A stretch of DNA of 64,000 nt, from NCBI GenBank assembly GCA_039602395.1, contig JBCNJP010000006.1, positions 62,653,775 through 62,717,774 on the forward strand, in the 5' to 3' direction. Position 1 is the first letter of the stretch, and the number at the start of each line of letters is the position of its first letter. Positions 34,801-44,764 of this stretch are shown here, in pieces. Source of the stretch: Deinandra increscens subsp. villosa (lineage: Eukaryota > Streptophyta > Magnoliopsida > Asterales > Asteraceae). Below the pieces are notes generated by a model, which did not search any database, had not been told where the DNA came from, and saw nothing but the letters and a program-made list of their open reading frames with translations. A program made the translations under genes and the position numbers.

Positions 34801-36076
34801 CATGCAAATCAACGACATGCATGTGAAACAGCCATCGTCTATCATGTTGGATCTTCGGTATCAAACCCATTGAAGTATAAAGTAATCCAAGAAAGTGGTT
34901 ATAACTATTTTAGAAGGCATCCATGGATTAACAAAAAAGATGGCAAGCCGGTTATTGTTAGCAAGATTAAGGTGTTGACCTCCATGGATAGTTTTCAGAG
35001 ATACTTTTATCTTCGTTACTTGCTTCCATTGCAGGTACCTACCTACCTTAATTATAATAATACTCCGGCCTTTAAAAATATATATATAGAGAGGTAAGTT
35101 ATTCTACATCCATCAAAAACTCTACATTCACTACATCCACCCTCATTTTTACAAAAAACACTTTTTAACAATTTTTTTTTTAAAACACTACACCTCTAAT
35201 CGCTATGTTAGTTTTCTAGAAAACTTTTTTTTAAAATTTTTGTGGTTTTTTTTTTGGTGTTTTTTTTTGGTTTATTTTTTTTTCAAAAAAAACACTTTTT
35301 TTAATTAAATTTTTTTTTATAAAAACACCATTCTTCTAGACGCACCAAAACACACATTTTTTTGAAAAAAAAATTTATTTTTATTCTTTTGTATTTTTGG
35401 CGTTTTTTTGGAAAAAATAATAAAAAACGCCATAAAAAATTTTAAAAAAGGTGTTCCAGAAAGAATATATAGCGATTTGACATATGATGTTTTTTAAATT
35501 TTTTTTTTAAAAGAAAGTGTTTTTTTTTTTGTGTTTCTTTTTAAAATAGGGAGAGGATGTAGGGAATTTGGTGAATGTATTCTACCCCAATTCTATATAT
35601 ATATATATTCATTCATTCATGTGTTCTTTGAATTAACGTTTTAATCAATATATACCTAATTAATTTTGTTGTTGTTTATAATAATCTTTAGGGTTTGCAA
35701 GTTTTGAATTCAGCATTATGCCATGCTTTCAATGGAACGTATACAGATCTTAAACGAAAGATCGGTTTTGTGCTACGGGTGGTGGAGTTATACAAGCCCT
35801 ATTTGTTCTCAAAAAGCTTGTGAGATTAATTAATTACTTCGTCACATTAATTTTCTAGTAATAATATATATACATATATAACGTACTATGAATATTTTTT
35901 AACTCTTAATTTAATTTGACAGCTACGATGATATAAATACCGAGAAACTACGTCAACGAGCTAAAGAAAATGTGGTCGAAGCCAATATGTTCTATTTCGA
36001 TCCAAAGACGATCAAATGGGATGTTTATTTCGAGCATATACACTATCCTGGTGTTGTTAAGCATGTATTTAAATGA
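21669..36076 (+). CDS. FAR: Fatty acyl-CoA reductase, alcohol-forming (10 exons, 498 aa)
   Basis: Exons: 21669-21747, 30149-30252, 30570-30772, 31619-31719, 32477-32672, 33560-33727, 34536-34617, 34753-35034, 35692-35819, 35923-36076. All nine introns are GT-AG and the phases join exactly, giving 498 residues, the usual length for plant FARs. The enzyme reduces very-long-chain or C16-C18 acyl-CoA to primary alcohol with NADPH, for wax, suberin or pollen-wall lipids. Residues 18-24 (TGATGFL) form the Rossmann nucleotide-binding loop. 'VDVVVNVAATTNFDERYD' is the conserved strand after it. Y238-x-x-x-K242 (YVFTK) is the catalytic pair, followed by 'VILRPTIV'. The C-terminal 'Sterile'/FAR_C domain starts near residue 400. 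There is no N-terminal plastid extension (it starts MELDSVLDFLQ), so it looks like the CER4/FAR3-type ER class rather than the plastid MS2 type. Intron 1 is 8.4 kb and full of transposons, yet the reading frame shows no damage. Confidence 0.9.
21748..21939 (+). other. Start of FAR intron 1 (host sequence before the Helitron)
   Basis: The donor is gtaagt at 21748. No repeat is recognised before the Helitron border at 21939/21940. Confidence 0.5.
21940..23395 (+). mobile_element. Non-autonomous Helitron, 1.46 kb, in FAR intron 1
   Basis: The 5' end reads TCTTCTATATAATATATATA, preceded by A, with CCACGTGTCATCACC just inside. The 3' end has the hairpin ACCCGTGCG-TC-GCACGGGT (about 23364-23383), then an AT spacer and CTAG at 23392-23395, followed by T. 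TC at the 5' end, a hairpin about 10 bases before a CTRR end, and insertion between A and T are the Helitron hallmarks. There is no Rep/helicase frame. A Mutator-type MITE is nested within it. Confidence 0.75.
22314..22969. mobile_element. Mutator-type foldback MITE nested in the Helitron (656 bp)
   Basis: A perfect 9-bp duplication TTCATTTTA flanks the element (22305-22313 and 22970-22978). The arms are inverted repeats of more than 120 bp. The left arm has GGTCACTCAAACTTTTTTTT and GATAAATGACCTG; the right arm carries their complements with few changes. A 9-bp duplication and long arms fit MULE-derived MITEs. The AT-rich centre (TTTTATAAAAAACG-type units) has no gene. Confidence 0.8.
23450..24150. 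repeat. Degenerate tandem repeat, about 175 bp period
   Basis: Units containing CTTCTACTTTGGCC, AACTTTTCTACTTTCGTTTT, CACGAGACTTTTAGACTTTT and ACGTTTTATACCCCTTAACT recur three to four times. No gene is present. Two decayed Helitron-like 3' ends follow, with AACGCGCGGGGT near 24174 and GAGGCAACGC...CTAGT near 24610-24637. Confidence 0.6.
24722..25268. mobile_element. CACTA-type element end fragment in FAR intron 1
   Basis: Starts CACTACAAAAAATAAGG and is followed by repeated GTGGCGACA, GTCGCCACTATT and GTCGCCGCTATT motifs in both orientations, as in a CACTA subterminal region. Minus-strand text near 25120-25220 resembles the end of an En/Spm-type protein ('FQAQMSKYYLGLW...'), weakly. The other terminus is missing; a (TA)n tract with other elements follows directly. 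Confidence 0.5.
25268..25853. repeat. (TA)n tracts occupied by short GGGTTAGGTTC...-type elements
   Basis: TA runs at about 25268-25315, 25427-25478, 25570-25625 and 25806-25853 are separated by elements. The complete unit is 25626-25805 (180 bp). It starts GGGTTAGGTTCGAAATGAGA and ends AATTGGTTCTCAAATGATCC-TCTCCC. 25316-25426 is a left half in the same orientation, and 25479-25569 is a right half in inverted orientation. The poly-G/poly-C runs (12-15 bases) inside the halves match each other. Confidence 0.75.
25854..29091. mobile_element. 3.2 kb element inserted in (TA)n, with about 70-bp inverted ends
   Basis: The left end reads GGATTAGGATCATTTGAGAA and goes on to ATTATTGTGAGAACCATGAG and AGCCACACATTT. 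The right end, read inward, is GGGATAGGATCTTTTGAGAA, then ATATTGTGAGAACCGCGAG and AGCCACACATTT. TA tracts lie directly outside both ends. The centre is AT-rich and holds duplications (see 26880-28070). No transposase frame is recognisable. It belongs by structure to the microsatellite-targeting type known from Micron of rice. Confidence 0.65.
26880..28070. repeat. Tandem duplication inside the 3.2 kb element, periods about 480 and 330 bp
   Basis: CCTACGAG...ATATGTAACAT starts near 26905 and 27388. Each copy is followed by GAGATTGAACTTTTATTTTG, TTCTTGGATTT and GCACCAATTTAACAACAACC and ends at ATTTTACTACT. A third, shortened copy begins near 27750. The surrounding text is rich in TGTAACA/TGTTACA words. 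Confidence 0.75.
29101..29272. mobile_element. Complete (TA)n-resident element of the GGGTTAGGTTC family (inverted copy)
   Basis: It starts AATTCATTTGAGAATCAATT and ends CATTTGAACCTAACCC, the reverse orientation of the unit at 25626-25805. TA runs lie on both sides. It is 172 bp long and non-coding. Confidence 0.7.
29289..29813. mobile_element. Second family of (TA)n-resident element, 525 bp
   Basis: The left end has ATCCTATTTGAGTTGGTAAA followed by ACCGTGAAAACT. The right end, read inward, has CTTCTCCGAGTTGGAAAAAA followed by CCGTGAAAACT. TA tracts flank both. Inside there are GTTACATATGTAAC palindromes near 29398-29462. The ends differ from the GGGTTAGGTTC family, so it is a separate family sharing the same target. 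Confidence 0.6.
29825..30002. mobile_element. Further GGGTTAGGTTC-family copy, lacking the right (TA)n
   Basis: It starts GGGAGAGGGTCATTTGAGAA after a TA run and ends AGTTCTCATTTGAAACACC without a TA tract on the right. Internal landmarks (AGCCACTAGTTATATTTACA, TCCCATGAATTGTAGTGG) match the 25626 and 29101 copies. Confidence 0.65.
30967..31282. mobile_element. Tourist-like MITE in FAR intron 3 (316 bp)
   Basis: TTA flanks both ends (30964-30966 and 31283-31285). The left end is GGCCATCCGTAGTGGGGCG. The right end read inward is GGCTATGTGTAGTGGTTTGG. These ends match the larger Harbinger element at 45960-47906 closely, which suggests shared transposase specificity. Confidence 0.8.
31730..32394. 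repeat. CCTTCACGTATA-rich block with a perfect 48-bp direct repeat, FAR intron 4
   Basis: A 48-base sequence starting CTTCACGTTTTAAGGTGG and ending GGTGTCCCTATA occurs at 31730-31777 and identically at 32347-32394. Between them, TACGTGAAGGATAG and its complement occur more than ten times. They include the 13-base arms TATACGTGAAGGA / TCCTTCACGTATA at 31773-31807. It looks like a MITE or a nested copy. No gene is present. Confidence 0.7.
32690..32860 (+). repeat. SINE-like insertion in FAR intron 5
   Basis: GGTTCGATCC at 32743-32752 matches the pol III B box. An A-box-like 'agtcagtgataggag' lies about 30 bases upstream. Target duplications and an oligo-A or oligo-T tail were not found, so the borders are guesses. 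Confidence 0.35.
33004..33356. mobile_element. Short TIR element (MITE-like) in FAR intron 5
   Basis: CAAATTGGATTTAAATAATC at about 33005 is repeated inverted near 33336-33355. In between, 'ATCAATTGGCCGGCAATAAT' and 'CAAGTTTCAT' phrases recur in several forms. No clear target duplication was found. Confidence 0.45.
33771..34479. mobile_element. Foldback (Mutator-type) element in FAR intron 6, 709 bp
   Basis: The ends are inverted repeats of roughly 125 bp. The left starts GGGAAAAATACGAAAATAGC; the right read inward starts GGGGAAAAAGACGAAAATAG. They include ACGAAAATAGCCC and AACGGTCGCTAACGAC on both arms. TTTAATTA (33763-33770 and 34480-34487) flanks both, or 9 bp with one mismatch. The centre is full of GGTCGTNNNCGACC words. 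No protein is encoded. Confidence 0.8.
35089..35594. mobile_element. (TA)n-flanked element in FAR intron 8
   Basis: TA runs at 35079-35089 and 35594-35608 flank inverted ends. The left has ATTCTACATCCATC...CTACATTCACTACATCC. The right read inward has AGAATACATTCACC...CCCTACATCCTCTCCC. It is T/A-homopolymer rich with no gene. It is structurally like the elements in intron 1 but with different ends. Confidence 0.5.
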
Positions 36077-37130
36077 TCAATTGTAGAGCTAACAACAATG
36101 ACTTGCATGTTTTGCATGTACTATTGTATTTTTAAAGTGTCGTAAAATGTATTTGCCATTTATTGGAACGCCATGCATGTTAGAAGGATTTGATTGTATT
36201 TAAGAATCAATTATAGGTTTATTTTATTACTTGTTATATATATCCTAAGTTTAAATATTAATTAGTTAAAAGGTGTGTCAAATGGGTGAACCATGAGGTT
36301 TGATGAGTATAAAGTTAAATGAGGGTAGTATGGTAATTGTATATTAATTAAGTCATAAGCACTTTCAAAAAGCCAACTTTTGTGACTTATTAAAAATGAC
36401 TTATTTACCTTCTACAAAAACCCAAGGGGTTGTTTAATAGAATTGTAATGCCTCTTAATGGTCACTAAGATGCTACATCTTAATGGTTAAAACGCACATT
36501 TTAATGGTGTAATGCCTCTTAACCCTTAAGAAGTTTAAAATATGTTGAATGGTTAAGAGATAACCTCTTAATGCTAAACTCCCACAAGTCACATTATTCT
36601 CTCTTCTTTTGATAAAACTCTTAATGATTCTATTAAGATGTAGCATCTTAATGACCATTAACATGCTACCAAACAACTCCCAAAAATGTTTATATATTTT
36701 CTAAACAATTAAAATGACTTACTGCCTTTTTATATAACCAATAAGTCAATAAGCACTTTTTATAATTTTTATAAGCAATCCCAAACACCCCCGAGTTTGA
36801 TACATTCACCTAATCTAATGTTTACTTGCACTTTTAACAATTTAATTTAATTGTTCCTTTTGACACACCTAAATCCTCCTAAAGTGATGTGTGAGAGTTG
36901 TGTTAAAGATGGAAGATACCCATAATACCTACCTTATTCGTGTGTTAAACAATACGTGCTTTGGCATCTTCAGTTCATCCACACGTTCATTTGATGAACT
37001 TTTTTAAACTGTAACAAAACAAATATATTTAAAAGAAGTTAGTAACACGTTGGATTACAAAGAAAATTAAAAAAAAAAATTTTACTTACACCACAACTCC
37101 CGATCTAAACATACAAACTTTCCTCTATGT
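36077..37130. other. Intergenic region downstream of FAR, with a MITE at about 36426-36681
   Basis: There is no gene after the FAR stop. From about 36426 (GGGGTTGTTTAATAG) to 36681 (CTACCAAACAACTCCC) the ends are inverted and the interior has repeated GCTACATCTTAATGGT-type words, a hAT- or Tourist-like MITE. No target duplication could be confirmed. The AAGCACTTT...ATAAGCAATCCCAAACA text around it may be a second, older element. Confidence 0.5.
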
Positions 37131-37139
37131 TTAATCCAA

Positions 37140-37430
37140 AGAAACGATAGGATTTTATCTCACCAAGGATCGCATAGCCCCACAAACAAGATTCTTAAAA
37201 GTTATATCGTTTCAAGTTTTTCAAATGCATCAGAGACAGAGAGTCATCAAAAAGATCTCGTGTATGATGTACTTGAGTTCCTCTGAGAAGGGCGTTTTTA
37301 TGTTCGTCAAGAGTATCTTTCACAGAAAGGAACAATTCTTTTGGAGTCGTGCACCAACCCAAATGTAGCCGACACGCTTACAATTAACCAAAAGATGATC
37401 CACCGTCTCCTTGTGCGCCTTGCTAAGGGT
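37140..37430 (-). pseudogene. LINE C-terminal (zf-RVT-like) fragment
   Basis: Minus-strand translation gives 'KAHKETVDHLLVNCKRVGYIW', the H-L-L-x-x-C pattern found after the zinc-binding cysteines of plant LINE pol proteins. It is followed by short helical text with a stop. No RT domain is adjacent. Confidence 0.4.
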
Positions 37431-38180
37431 GTTGATTGGGTTTTGTCTTTGGGTTTCAGGTTAAACGGGTCGGGTTTTCATAGTTGGAATCCAACCCATA
37501 ACACGACCCTACCCTAATTGGCCCTGGGTTTCCGGGTTTCAAGTTTCAGATTGATTCGGTTTTGGGTTACAACATCTAAATGTTTAAGAATTGTTAAAAA
37601 TATAAAATTTAAGATGTATTTCAATTCTTTTTCTTAGTTGCATAACAGAACACATTTTATTAGTTACATCACTTTATATTTATTAAATCAGTTTATATAA
37701 ATCTTTATAGTAATCTGCTATTAGTGACAAGTATAAATCTTTACAATTGAACCCCGGTTGTTTGGGTTTCGAGTAACTGGTTGATTCATGTTGGGTTATT
37801 CTGCTAGCTAGTGTTTGGGATACATTCATAGACACGTGTCAACCTCCCTATTAGGATTTAGTTTAGCCTCTCACCTTTTTTTCTTTATAAAAGAAGAAGA
37901 AACTTAATTGCCTCTTCTTTCCTATATTTTGTTTTCAGTTAAGATATGATATACAATATACGATATTCAAACTTTTGTGGTATCTATTCTAATACGCCAC
38001 CATTTGAAGCAAGAGAGAGATGATGGATAGATCAAAAATCTTTAAATAAAACATACACCTATTTGATAACAACGACAATTGGATATCTAATTCAATACAT
38101 TTTGTTCACTGACTTTGAAAGGATTAGTATAAGTTCACAATGGATAATAGACATGCAAGATGTGCAGTGAATAAAAACTA
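37431..38180. other. Intergenic, GGGTTTCGGGTT-rich repeats, no gene
   Basis: GGGTTTGGGTTTC/CGGGTTTC words at 37440-37560 and 37750-37800 are like those in plant hAT-type MITEs. No termini were established and no coding sequence is supported. Confidence 0.35.
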
Positions 38181-38189
38181 AAAGTATCT

Positions 38190-38330
38190 AGCTCGTCTAT
38201 TGCATTTGCCAAACGACAGTACTCAGCTTCTGCACTAGAACGAGCGAGAGTGGTCCATCGTTTAGATGACCAAGAAAGTAGATTATCCTACCACTAGGTG
38301 CTTTCTATAACCAAGGATGCAATCAAGCAA
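38190..38330 (-). pseudogene. Copia RNase H fragment
   Basis: The minus strand encodes 'LLSWSSKRWTTLARSSAEAE' followed by 'YCRLANAIDEL'. This is the conserved S-x-W-S-S-K-x-Q ... S-S-x-A-E-A-E-Y block of Ty1/copia RNase H. It is isolated, with no RT next to it. Confidence 0.65.
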
Positions 38331-38881
38331 GCAAATTGATGAAACAATAAAAATACAAAAGTATAAGCCTTACTTGTAGCGTATGCTATGCCGATATCAA
38401 TCCTACTGAAATAAAATCAATTATGTTTGTCAATATATAACTAAGACGTATTATTGTAAGTTTCGTGTCATCAAGTGTGAGTGACCGAGTGATAATGGAC
38501 TTCGACCACCCCTACCCCTAATACGCTTACGATTGTTTATTTTCAAGTGTTAACGGTATTGAATATAAGTAGGTAGCTACTATCTATCTATTCTTAAATA
38601 TTCATCATACACACTTAAAAAAAATCAATAATAAGGTTTTACATATTCAGAAAGAGAAAGAACAATAGTTAAATATTTAAATGTAAGTCGAACAATATTT
38701 GTTATCATTCTTTATTTAATCTGAATCAAACCATAATGTTATATCTATCCCTACACTACATACATGTGTGATGTGTCATCTACAGATCCTAATGCTTTTT
38801 CTGATCTTCCTTTTAACACATCATAATGCAATACTTCATAAAAATAAAAATAAAAACAAGTTTAATATGTGTGTACCTAAA

Positions 38882-40808
38882 TCAGGTGTCTAGGAAACGC
38901 TTTTCTTCCTCATCGAGTCTTTTTAACCATCTAAATCCAAGATCATTTCCTAATTTTGCAGCATTCTCAAACTGTTCCCTTGCCAGTTGGATTGGATTAG
39001 GTTTAGGCTCACCTGATTTCTTCCTTAATTTCCTACCAGTGACCTCCTTCTTTAAAACAGACTTCGGAAGTTCATAGCCTGGTTAAAACAACCAAATAGA
39101 TCCATATATTATTTGAAAGGGGCAGAAAGAGTCCACCAAATGAAATCCACTAACTGTGATAACTTAATTTCTTGATTGAAAGGGTACTCCAATGATGATA
39201 AAGATGGCTGTAACAAATTTAAATATTTTCTAACACATATTTAGCTTGGATGAGAACAAAAAGAAAAAAGAAAAAAAAAGATAAAGTTGATTTCTGTATG
39301 AATTAAAGATTTTGGCGAAGGAAATAATGGAATAGATTAAATTAAAGTCCTCTTTTATCTGATAGTAAAAGATTAGTGTAACTAGTTTGTAATCACAGCA
39401 GGTTTGATATGAACAATGCAAAAAAATAGCTAGATTCGAGCTGAAAAGGTTGTATAAAAACATAAATATCATACCTCTCATAAGAAGAGACCCACATGCA
39501 ATTGCTGCCCCAGCATGACCCTAAACATTATAGAAAATTTTACTTTCAAGGTTCTTTAATCTTGACCTACATGATATTTTCATCAATTTCTCAACTTCAA
39601 ATTATTTGCCCACAACTTTTAGTATGACCTTCGAGGAAAAAAAATAAATTTATAGGAAATTATATGAATTTCGGAAATTTGAGAAAGGTTTGGAATCCAT
39701 ATGAACTTGCAAAAAATGCATATACTTTTTAATATAAAATAATATACCTTCTCTGAAGCTCTATGAAAACACCATAATGCAGAGGCGATATCTTTCTTAA
39801 CACAGTCGCCTGTCAGATAGACAGCTCCAAGAAGGTAGAGAGCACCGGGGTGCAGCTAAAACATAAAGTGTCAAAAGTCCAACAAAAATAAATAAACCAT
39901 GAGAAAGCATCAATAGTGATTATGTCATTACTGATATACCTGGTCGGCTGCCTTCTCCAAATAATAGAAAGCTTGTTGATCCGTGTCAACACCCTCATTC
40001 TGGGCACATTATAGAAAATTTATGTCTCACAAGATACCCACAAATGAAAACTAACACTAGAGAGCCTCACCTCAATTCTTAAATTACGACCCAGTTCATA
40101 TTGAGCATCTGCATCACCCATATCTGCAGCTTCAACCAATAAAGCAGCTCCTCTGTTTGAAAAAACGAGAAAATTGAATTTACATTTAATGACAAGTACT
40201 ATCACATTTGAGATATTAGATTCTTACATAGCTTTACATTGACCGGGCACATGGTATTTTAAGTGTAGTCTGGATAACCAATATCTAGCATGTGTGTTTG
40301 AATTATCAACTTCCAGAGCCATTTCAAAATTTTCCTTTGCAGTCTAAGATGGAGAATCAACCCAATCAGAAAATAAGTAACAATAGCCAAACGTGGTATC
40401 TTCTTCGTATTATCTTTATTTATAAAGAATGCGTAATTAGTTACCTTACCTTAAGGTGAGGAATGAGGCGTTTATCTCTAGGTTCACAATAGTCAATCAC
40501 CCTATCAACCTCCTTCAATGCATTCCACCCTTTTGCAATGTATTCCATTGCCATCTTATTCCTGCTGTGCAATCCTCGCTGCAGCAAAAACAAAAAAATA
40601 AATAAATGTAAGGGGAAAAAGAATGCATAATTAGTTACCATTTATTGTTTAGTACCAATGGTGAAATACTTTCATTAAACTGTGTCAAGCCATTTATTGT
40701 AATTTTTGGACAAAGGAGTATGTAATAGTCTACCTGTTGACTAAAGAGAGCGAGATTGAAAACTTTCTGCTGTGCAGAACTAGCTTTCGAAACCAACAAC
40801 TTGAACAT
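38882..40808 (-). CDS. Sel1-repeat (HCP-like/TPR-like) protein, 270 aa, nine coding exons
   Basis: Exons in transcript order: 40734-40808, 40450-40578, 40228-40343, 40071-40152, 39940-39999, 39748-39855, 39475-39520, 38882-39078, with a non-coding first exon ending at 41274. All junctions are GT-AG and phases match, giving 270 residues ending at TGA 38884-38882. The start 'MFKLLVSKASSAQQKVFNLA' is basic, hydroxylated and lacks acids, like a mitochondrial presequence. Residues of about 70-230 hold Sel1-type helical repeats ('GDADAQYELGRNLR', 'AFYYLEKAADQ', 'GALYLLGAVYLTGDCVKKD', 'ALWCFHRASEKGHAGAA'). The C-terminal end ('REQFENAAKLGNDLGFRWLK') is one more repeat. Sel1 repeats mediate protein-protein contacts. 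No catalytic motif is seen. The orthologue's function is not recalled. Confidence 0.85.
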
Positions 40809-41273
40809 CTTCAAAGAGCCTGCAACCACCAAATCATAATGTAAAAGACATATTTACTAACAAAAGTAATTTTTCATTTATTCATAATGTAAAAGATATC
40901 TCCCATTAGTTTCAGAATCAGCAAAAGATTATATTTTTCCAGACATTCTTGTTGAGTAAATGTTTATCTGAATCCCCCCTCCCCCCCCTACAAGATTATG
41001 AAAGCCCAAATCATTAATCTTGTTTGAAGATGCTAAAAACAAGATGGCATATCGATCTCAGATATTGAGAAAACATGTAGCAAGATGAAGGTAAAATTTA
41101 GTAGCAGGAACTAAGAATCAAATCAAAGAGGAAGCTTGGATGAAAGAACACACAAACATATTGAATTTGAGGGTGATCTAGATAGATTTTCGTAATTGAT
41201 TGATTATAAATAAATGTCAACCAAATCTCGAAGAAGAACACAATAGAAATGTGAGAGAATTACGGTTTGTTAC

Positions 41274-41378
41274 CTGGATCGACGCTGTGTTTTGAGGGTT
41301 TGGACGAACGCGGCCGCAACAGAAGAAAGAAAACCAACCCTCGGTCTCCTTGTAACCGGAGTTTTTTTTCTTTTTTTT

Positions 41379-41410
<32 letters not shown>

Positions 41411-41440
41411 CTTTTACCTGAAGCTTAATCGCATATATCA
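41274..41440 (-). promoter_or_regulatory. 5' leader (non-coding exon 1) of the Sel1-repeat gene, with a T9C repeat tract
   Basis: The minus-strand donor (CCAG|GTAACA) is at 41274/41273. Upstream on the transcript lies a (G)AAAAAAAAA repeat (41361-41413, plus strand TTTTTTTTTC units). The transcription start should be close by, but no TATA position is certain. Confidence 0.45.
41361..41413. repeat. (T9C)n tract
   Basis: Repeats of about nine T followed by C lie in the predicted promoter or leader of the Sel1-repeat gene. Confidence 0.8.
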
Positions 41441-42459
41441 ATGTGTGTTGCTGTGATTTTGTATCACATTGGGTGGGTTATGGGTGTCCATATAAAATAA
41501 AGTTTTGGTCAGAAGGTCGATTTGGACCGTCTGGGTTATCAGGAGGGAGGTCCGCTTTGACAAAATGTCGGCGGTGTATTGACAGCCAACCAGACCGTCT
41601 GAACTGTCCCAAATGCAACTGGGACAGTCCGCTTTGATGACCAAACGAGAATGTTAATTTTGACCATTTTTCTAATACGTCCATGTTTGTCGCGGTTAAA
41701 CCTAGTAAGTCTTAATTTTTTTAGAAAGGTTAATCTGATTATTGGGTTGACTACCTTGATGAAAATCTAACTGGACTACTTGACGAGAAATTGATGGGTT
41801 AAATGGGTATGCATGCCCGGGTTATAACTAGCTAGGTTTAAGTTAGTCATTTTATGTGATATTATGTATCCTTTGTGCTTAGGTACCTAATCTGATCTAA
41901 GAGATCATCTTGGATTTAATGCTTAGACGATCCCAGCTATTATTATTTTTCTTATCTGCTAGATAAGGAGAGTCGGACCTCCCTTTTTTTTTATGTATGC
42001 TTCTGGAGAAGGGTTGGAGGTTTGAGGGTTGCCAAACGCAACAAGAATAAAAACTCGTGATATCATTATAGACAATTGATTGCTTTCTATTAACCTCACA
42101 AAGGGTATAAATATAAGTTTACAAATATAATTATTGTAACAGTAACAATTCCCTATCTACTACAAATATACATAGGGAACATTCTAGAATATGTGAGAAT
42201 ATTCTAAAAGTTAACTGAGTTTTTAACTGACATCCATGCTAGAGACTAAAAATGTTATGACTTGACAAAGCTTAGATCTATATGTATAATTTTTAACCTT
42301 TAGGGATGAAATGTGGAATTTTTATAAACGTCAGCGACAATTACTCTACTTTCCTCTTTGATGTGATGTGAAAGTTAAAACGATTATATACATTTTTTCC
42401 TCACTCGGTGTACCTTATACATTCTAATAAGAATATATGAGTTTTAAAAAAAAAAATTA
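41441..42459. other. Intergenic, no gene seen
   Basis: An inverted repeat at 41505-41640 includes GACCGTCTGGGTTATCAGGA and later CAGACCGTCTGAACTG and CGCTTTGA words. The tract has no good ORF. The remainder is AT-rich without landmarks. Confidence 0.4.
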
Positions 42460-43467
42460 TCTTCCTACTCTAATAAACAATTACAACTCTTGACACATGT
42501 CAACACTAGAATCATTCTCACAAAAGGTTTCCCTCCCAAATCTACTTCCTAATAAATTATTTTTTATTGAAAATTATATCCTATTTTATAAACATGTTAT
42601 ATTTTTATTTATTTATATATATGAAATTATGACAATCACATATTAATTTGCATCTTATTTTTATTTCGAATTATTTTTGAAATTATTATTGTTTTTGTTT
42701 TAATAAATATTTATAAAACTTATAAATACCAATAAACACTTATTTACCAACAAAAGTTTATGTTGCAATTTTTTAAATATACAAGTAGAGACATAATCTA
42801 AATATTATTTTTTGATAAAGAAGGTAAGTCACCAATACCATATTATGAAGATAATTTTAGCTTTTTATTGTAATACATTATTCCGGTAATAAAAAGAGTA
42901 TGCATAAATTATCAGTTATATATATTATTTACTAATTTAACTCGTATAACATACGGGTTTTATCCTATACTCTAATAAACAATTACAACTCTTGACATGT
43001 CAACACGAAATTCATTCTCACAAAAGTTTTCCTTCCCAAATCTACTCTTTAATAAATGCTTTTTAATTGGAAATTATATCCTATTTTATAATCATGTTAT
43101 ATTTATATTTACTTATATTTATTGAATTATGACAATGACATATTAATTTGCTATCTTATTTTTATTTAAAATTATTTTTAAACTATTATTGTTTTTATTT
43201 TAATAACCATTTAAAAACTTATAAATACCAATACACACTTATTCACCAATAAACGTTTATGTTGTATTTTTCAAATATATAAGTAGAGACGTGATCTAAA
43301 TATTATTTTTGATAAAGAGGGTAAAGTCACCAATACCATTTTATGAATTATAATTTTAGTTTTTTTATTGTAATACGTTATTCCGATAATAAAAAGAGTA
43401 TGCATGAATTATCAGTTATATATATTTTTAATGATTCAATCCGTATAACATACGGGTTCTATCCTAG
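42460..43467 (+). mobile_element. Helitron head-to-tail dimer (two non-autonomous units)
   Basis: Unit 1 starts TCTTCCTACTCTAATAAACA at 42460 (preceded by A) and runs to the hairpin-like CGTATAACATACGGG ending near 42967. Unit 2 begins at once with TACTCTAATAAACAATTACA and ends CTAG at 43464-43467, followed by T. Units share about 85-90% by eye. The outer borders obey the A|TC...CTAG|T rule, whereas the inner junction does not show a host AT. The hairpin is CCGTATAACATACGGG. No Rep/helicase is present. Confidence 0.75.
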
Positions 43468-43511
43468 TATGGTAATATAAAAATACAAATACCAAATTAT
43501 TTATTAACTAA

Positions 43512-44511
43512 CTAGGATAGAACCCGTATGTTATACGGGTTGAATCATTAAAATATATCTATAATTGATAATTCATGTATACTTTTCTTATTACCAGAAT
43601 AACGTATTACATTACATTAGATAGAAAACTAAAGTTATAATTCATAATATGGTATTGGTGACCTTACTCTCTTTATCAAAACAAAAAATTTAGGGCATGT
43701 CTCTACTTGTATATTTGGAAAATGCAAGATAAATGTGATCATGTTTAAAAAACAATCAAACCCTCAATAGCGACTAACATGAATTATGAATTGACAAACT
43801 TGAGACTTTAAGTCTGTATAGAAAGTTAGATCAATATAAAGTTTTATTAAAACTATAATGAGCACATTCTAATTGTTGAGTATAAAATCAAAATTATAAT
43901 TAAAAAGATCATAATGTTATCAATAAAAAATGTTATGTTGATATACATTGGAAAACTTACAATTGTATTTGTCGCGATGTCTAAAATTTTCAAATTAAAT
44001 GAATATGGCTCATTTGATATGGTAGGAAAAACTCTTTAAAATTAGATATTATTAATATGATTTTTATTGCTTATGAATTTTTTTATAAATGGTATCATCC
44101 ACAACGCTTTTTCTATAAATGGTATCATCCACAACGCAACGCTGATTGAATTTGTAAAATAGTATTAGGTATTCATTAATTAAAATATTAAATATGACTT
44201 GCTTAATTATATTTGAAAACACACTAAATAAGTGCTTACAGGTATTCTATAAGTTTCTAAATATTTTTTAAAATAAAAATAATAATAGTTTAAAATTTAT
44301 TTTTAAATAAATAAAAGACGTAAATTAGTATATGATCGTGATAATTCCATAATATATAGACAAAAATATATCATGATTATAAAATATGATACAATTTCTA
44401 ATAAAAAAAAAGAATTTATTATGGAGTAGATTTGGGAGGGAAAACTTTTGTGAGAATGAATATAGTGTTGACATGTGTCAACAATTGTAATTGTTTATTA
44501 GAGTAGGAAGA
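43512..44511 (-). mobile_element. Helitron of the same family, inverted (1.0 kb)
   Basis: On the minus strand it starts TCTTCCTACTCTAATAAACA (from 44511) and ends at hairpin CCCGTATAACATACGGG plus TTCTATCCTAG at 43512, next to T. The 5' and 3' ends match the dimer at 42460-43467. The interior is longer, with a 29-base tandem duplication (ATGGTATCATCCACAACGC) near 44090-44140. Confidence 0.75.
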
Positions 44512-44764
44512 TTGAGTTAAAAATTTATCAGTAATAAATACTCAATTATATAAATATGTTTAAAATAATAATTTCATGGAATATTCTTTTAAAAATACGA
44601 AAATCTTGATCTATTTTCTTGTTATTTGTTTTTTTTCTTCTTTCTATCGTGTCTATAAAATGAAACCACCAATAGCAATACAAGGGGCTAACGCTCTCTA
44701 TTCCTCTCTTGAATTGTTTTATTATTTCATCAAATTTTATCGTTACCAAAATTTAAACCTTTAA

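Noticed and set aside
38826..39077. Plus-strand 83-aa frame
   Set aside because: It is antisense to the last exon of the Sel1-repeat gene, whose exon phases are continuous.
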